DNA from: CAUTYU01 sp963545205
GTDB taxonomy: Bacteria; Desulfobacterota; Desulfovibrionia; Desulfovibrionales; Desulfomicrobiaceae
DNA: 64,000 bases
NCBI GenBank assembly: GCA_963545205.1
Contig: CAUUHW010000003.1
Coordinates: forward strand, 186,001-250,000
Direction: 5' to 3'
The notes under the pieces are model-generated. The model was not told the origin of the DNA and searched no databases. It saw only the letters and a program-made list of their open reading frames with translations. Made by a program: the position numbers and the translations under genes. Shown in pieces: positions 63,414 to 64,000 of the stretch; the first letter of the stretch is position 1; each line of letters begins with the position of its first letter.

Positions 63414-64000
63414 TCAGTAAAAAAGATTTCGCATTTTGTTTGCAATTTTTTCCAGCTCTTCTTTTCTTTCGATGAAAATCTGGCGTCCTGTCTTGGAGAT
63501 GATGTGTTCTCTGAACAGAGCTTTGAATATTTTCGTGACAGTGATGACGTGCAGCGAGGCAAATATGCTGATTTCGTTGTATGTAAAATGACGTGGAAAC
63601 ATCATCCGATCTTCTTTCTGCATGGAAAATTCCAAAATGATCCGGCTGATTCGTATCGCTGCTGGCTGGTTCGTGATACAAGTGGAAAGACAAAGGGTGT
63701 TGACATAATTTTGGGTAAGTGCCCTGATAAGGATCAGGGAAAGATGTGGTTTTTTCTCCAGCTGTGAAAGAAGAGCAGTACTTTCGATTTTGAGGAGGTG
63801 ACAGGAGGTGCAGCTTCGAATGAAATACTCTTCCGTATCCAGTGGCGGAGATTTGAACATATTTTCACCGGTATACTTCAGAAGACAGGGCAGAAAATTC
63901 ATCAGTGATTTTTCTTTGAAATAAAGCAGCACGTTGGAGTCTCCCCGTTCAGAGATATGCTCAAGCAGGCACAGCCCACTTTGTAAATAGTAGATATAGT
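63414..64000 (-). CDS. Crp/Fnr family transcriptional regulator, N-terminus beyond window
   Basis: The minus frame stays open from 63414 to the window edge (195 residues visible). It shows the cyclic-nucleotide-fold roll (YYLQSGLCLLEHISERGDSN; LLYFKEKSLMNFLPCLL), a dimerisation helix, and a C-terminal winged helix (HFTYNEISIFASLHVITVTKIFKALFREHII). The ligand-binding part lacks an obvious cAMP phosphate cassette, and no Fnr-type N-terminal cysteines can be judged. The effector is unknown. Confidence 0.82.
   Translation of the reverse strand, partial: YIYYLQSGLCLLEHISERGDSNVLLYFKEKSLMNFLPCLLKYTGENMFKSPPLDTEEYFIRSCTSCHLLKIESTALLSQLEKKPHLSLILIRALTQNYVNTLCLSTCITNQPAAIRISRIILEFSMQKEDRMMFPRHFTYNEISIFASLHVITVTKIFKALFREHIISKTGRQIFIERKEELEKIANKMRNLFY

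Noticed and set aside
1..64000. CRISPR arrays, rRNA operons, insertion sequences
   Set aside because: No regularly spaced direct repeats, rRNA-like sequence or transposase genes with terminal repeats were found.

Overview
The window looks like a chromosomal segment of a sulfate-reducer-type Desulfobacterota, most likely Desulfovibrionaceae (inference). The basis is gene content and order: a DhnA-type aldolase of the alternative aromatic pathway, a fused cobA-hemD, an AmrA protein, the acpS-nnr-CBS-tsaE-lysC-cimA-rarA run, the mfd-surA-rodZ-recO-glyQ-glyS run, lptF/lptG, and an oxygen-labile-type IlvD. Coding density is high, with many 4-bp ATGA/GTGA overlaps and frequent GTG or TTG starts.

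Layout. 1-7.6 kb: the end of an rRNA/tRNA cytosine methyltransferase, an ADH-synthase-like aldolase, then a minus-strand run ftsE-ftsX-ilvD-methyltransferase and a CoA-disulfide-reductase/rhodanese fusion. 7.6-16.2 kb: mostly plus strand, with a HAD phosphatase, a KefB-like antiporter, dus, a UDPGP-type uridylyltransferase, cvpA, mazG and a glycosyltransferase. 16.3-20.9 kb: amrA, two small unknown proteins, a wrecked trkH, a MarR regulator and a BPL_N protein. 20.9-27.3 kb: valS, a broken small gene, cobA-hemD, purN and azlCD. 27.4-34.4 kb: one long minus-strand operon (acpS to rarA). 34.5-39.7 kb: a type IV pilus minor-pilin cluster with a short PilY1, then ugd and cheW. 39.8-49.3 kb: mfd, surA, rodZ, recO, glyQS and rpsT. 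49.4-61.3 kb: a GntR regulator, phosphomannomutase, a decayed PAS gene, tRNA-Thr, a thioredoxin-reductase-like enzyme, a queuosine-precursor transporter, MATE, uppP, lptFG and ftsY. 61.4-63.4 kb: an AT-rich scar. 63.4 kb to the edge: a partial Crp/Fnr regulator.

The most unusual part is 61.4-63.3 kb. A multiply frameshifted tyrosine recombinase carries the IntI-specific patch. Transcribed away from it is an AT-rich pseudogene in which a dual-OB-like N-terminus is joined to a GyrI/Cass2-type effector-binding domain. A GTTRRRY core site lies just upstream of that gene. I read this as the remains of an integron.

Five loci are clearly broken (trkH, the PAS gene, the small gene before cobA, intI and the cassette-like gene) while housekeeping genes are intact. 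This suggests ongoing gene loss, perhaps in a host-associated lineage (inference).
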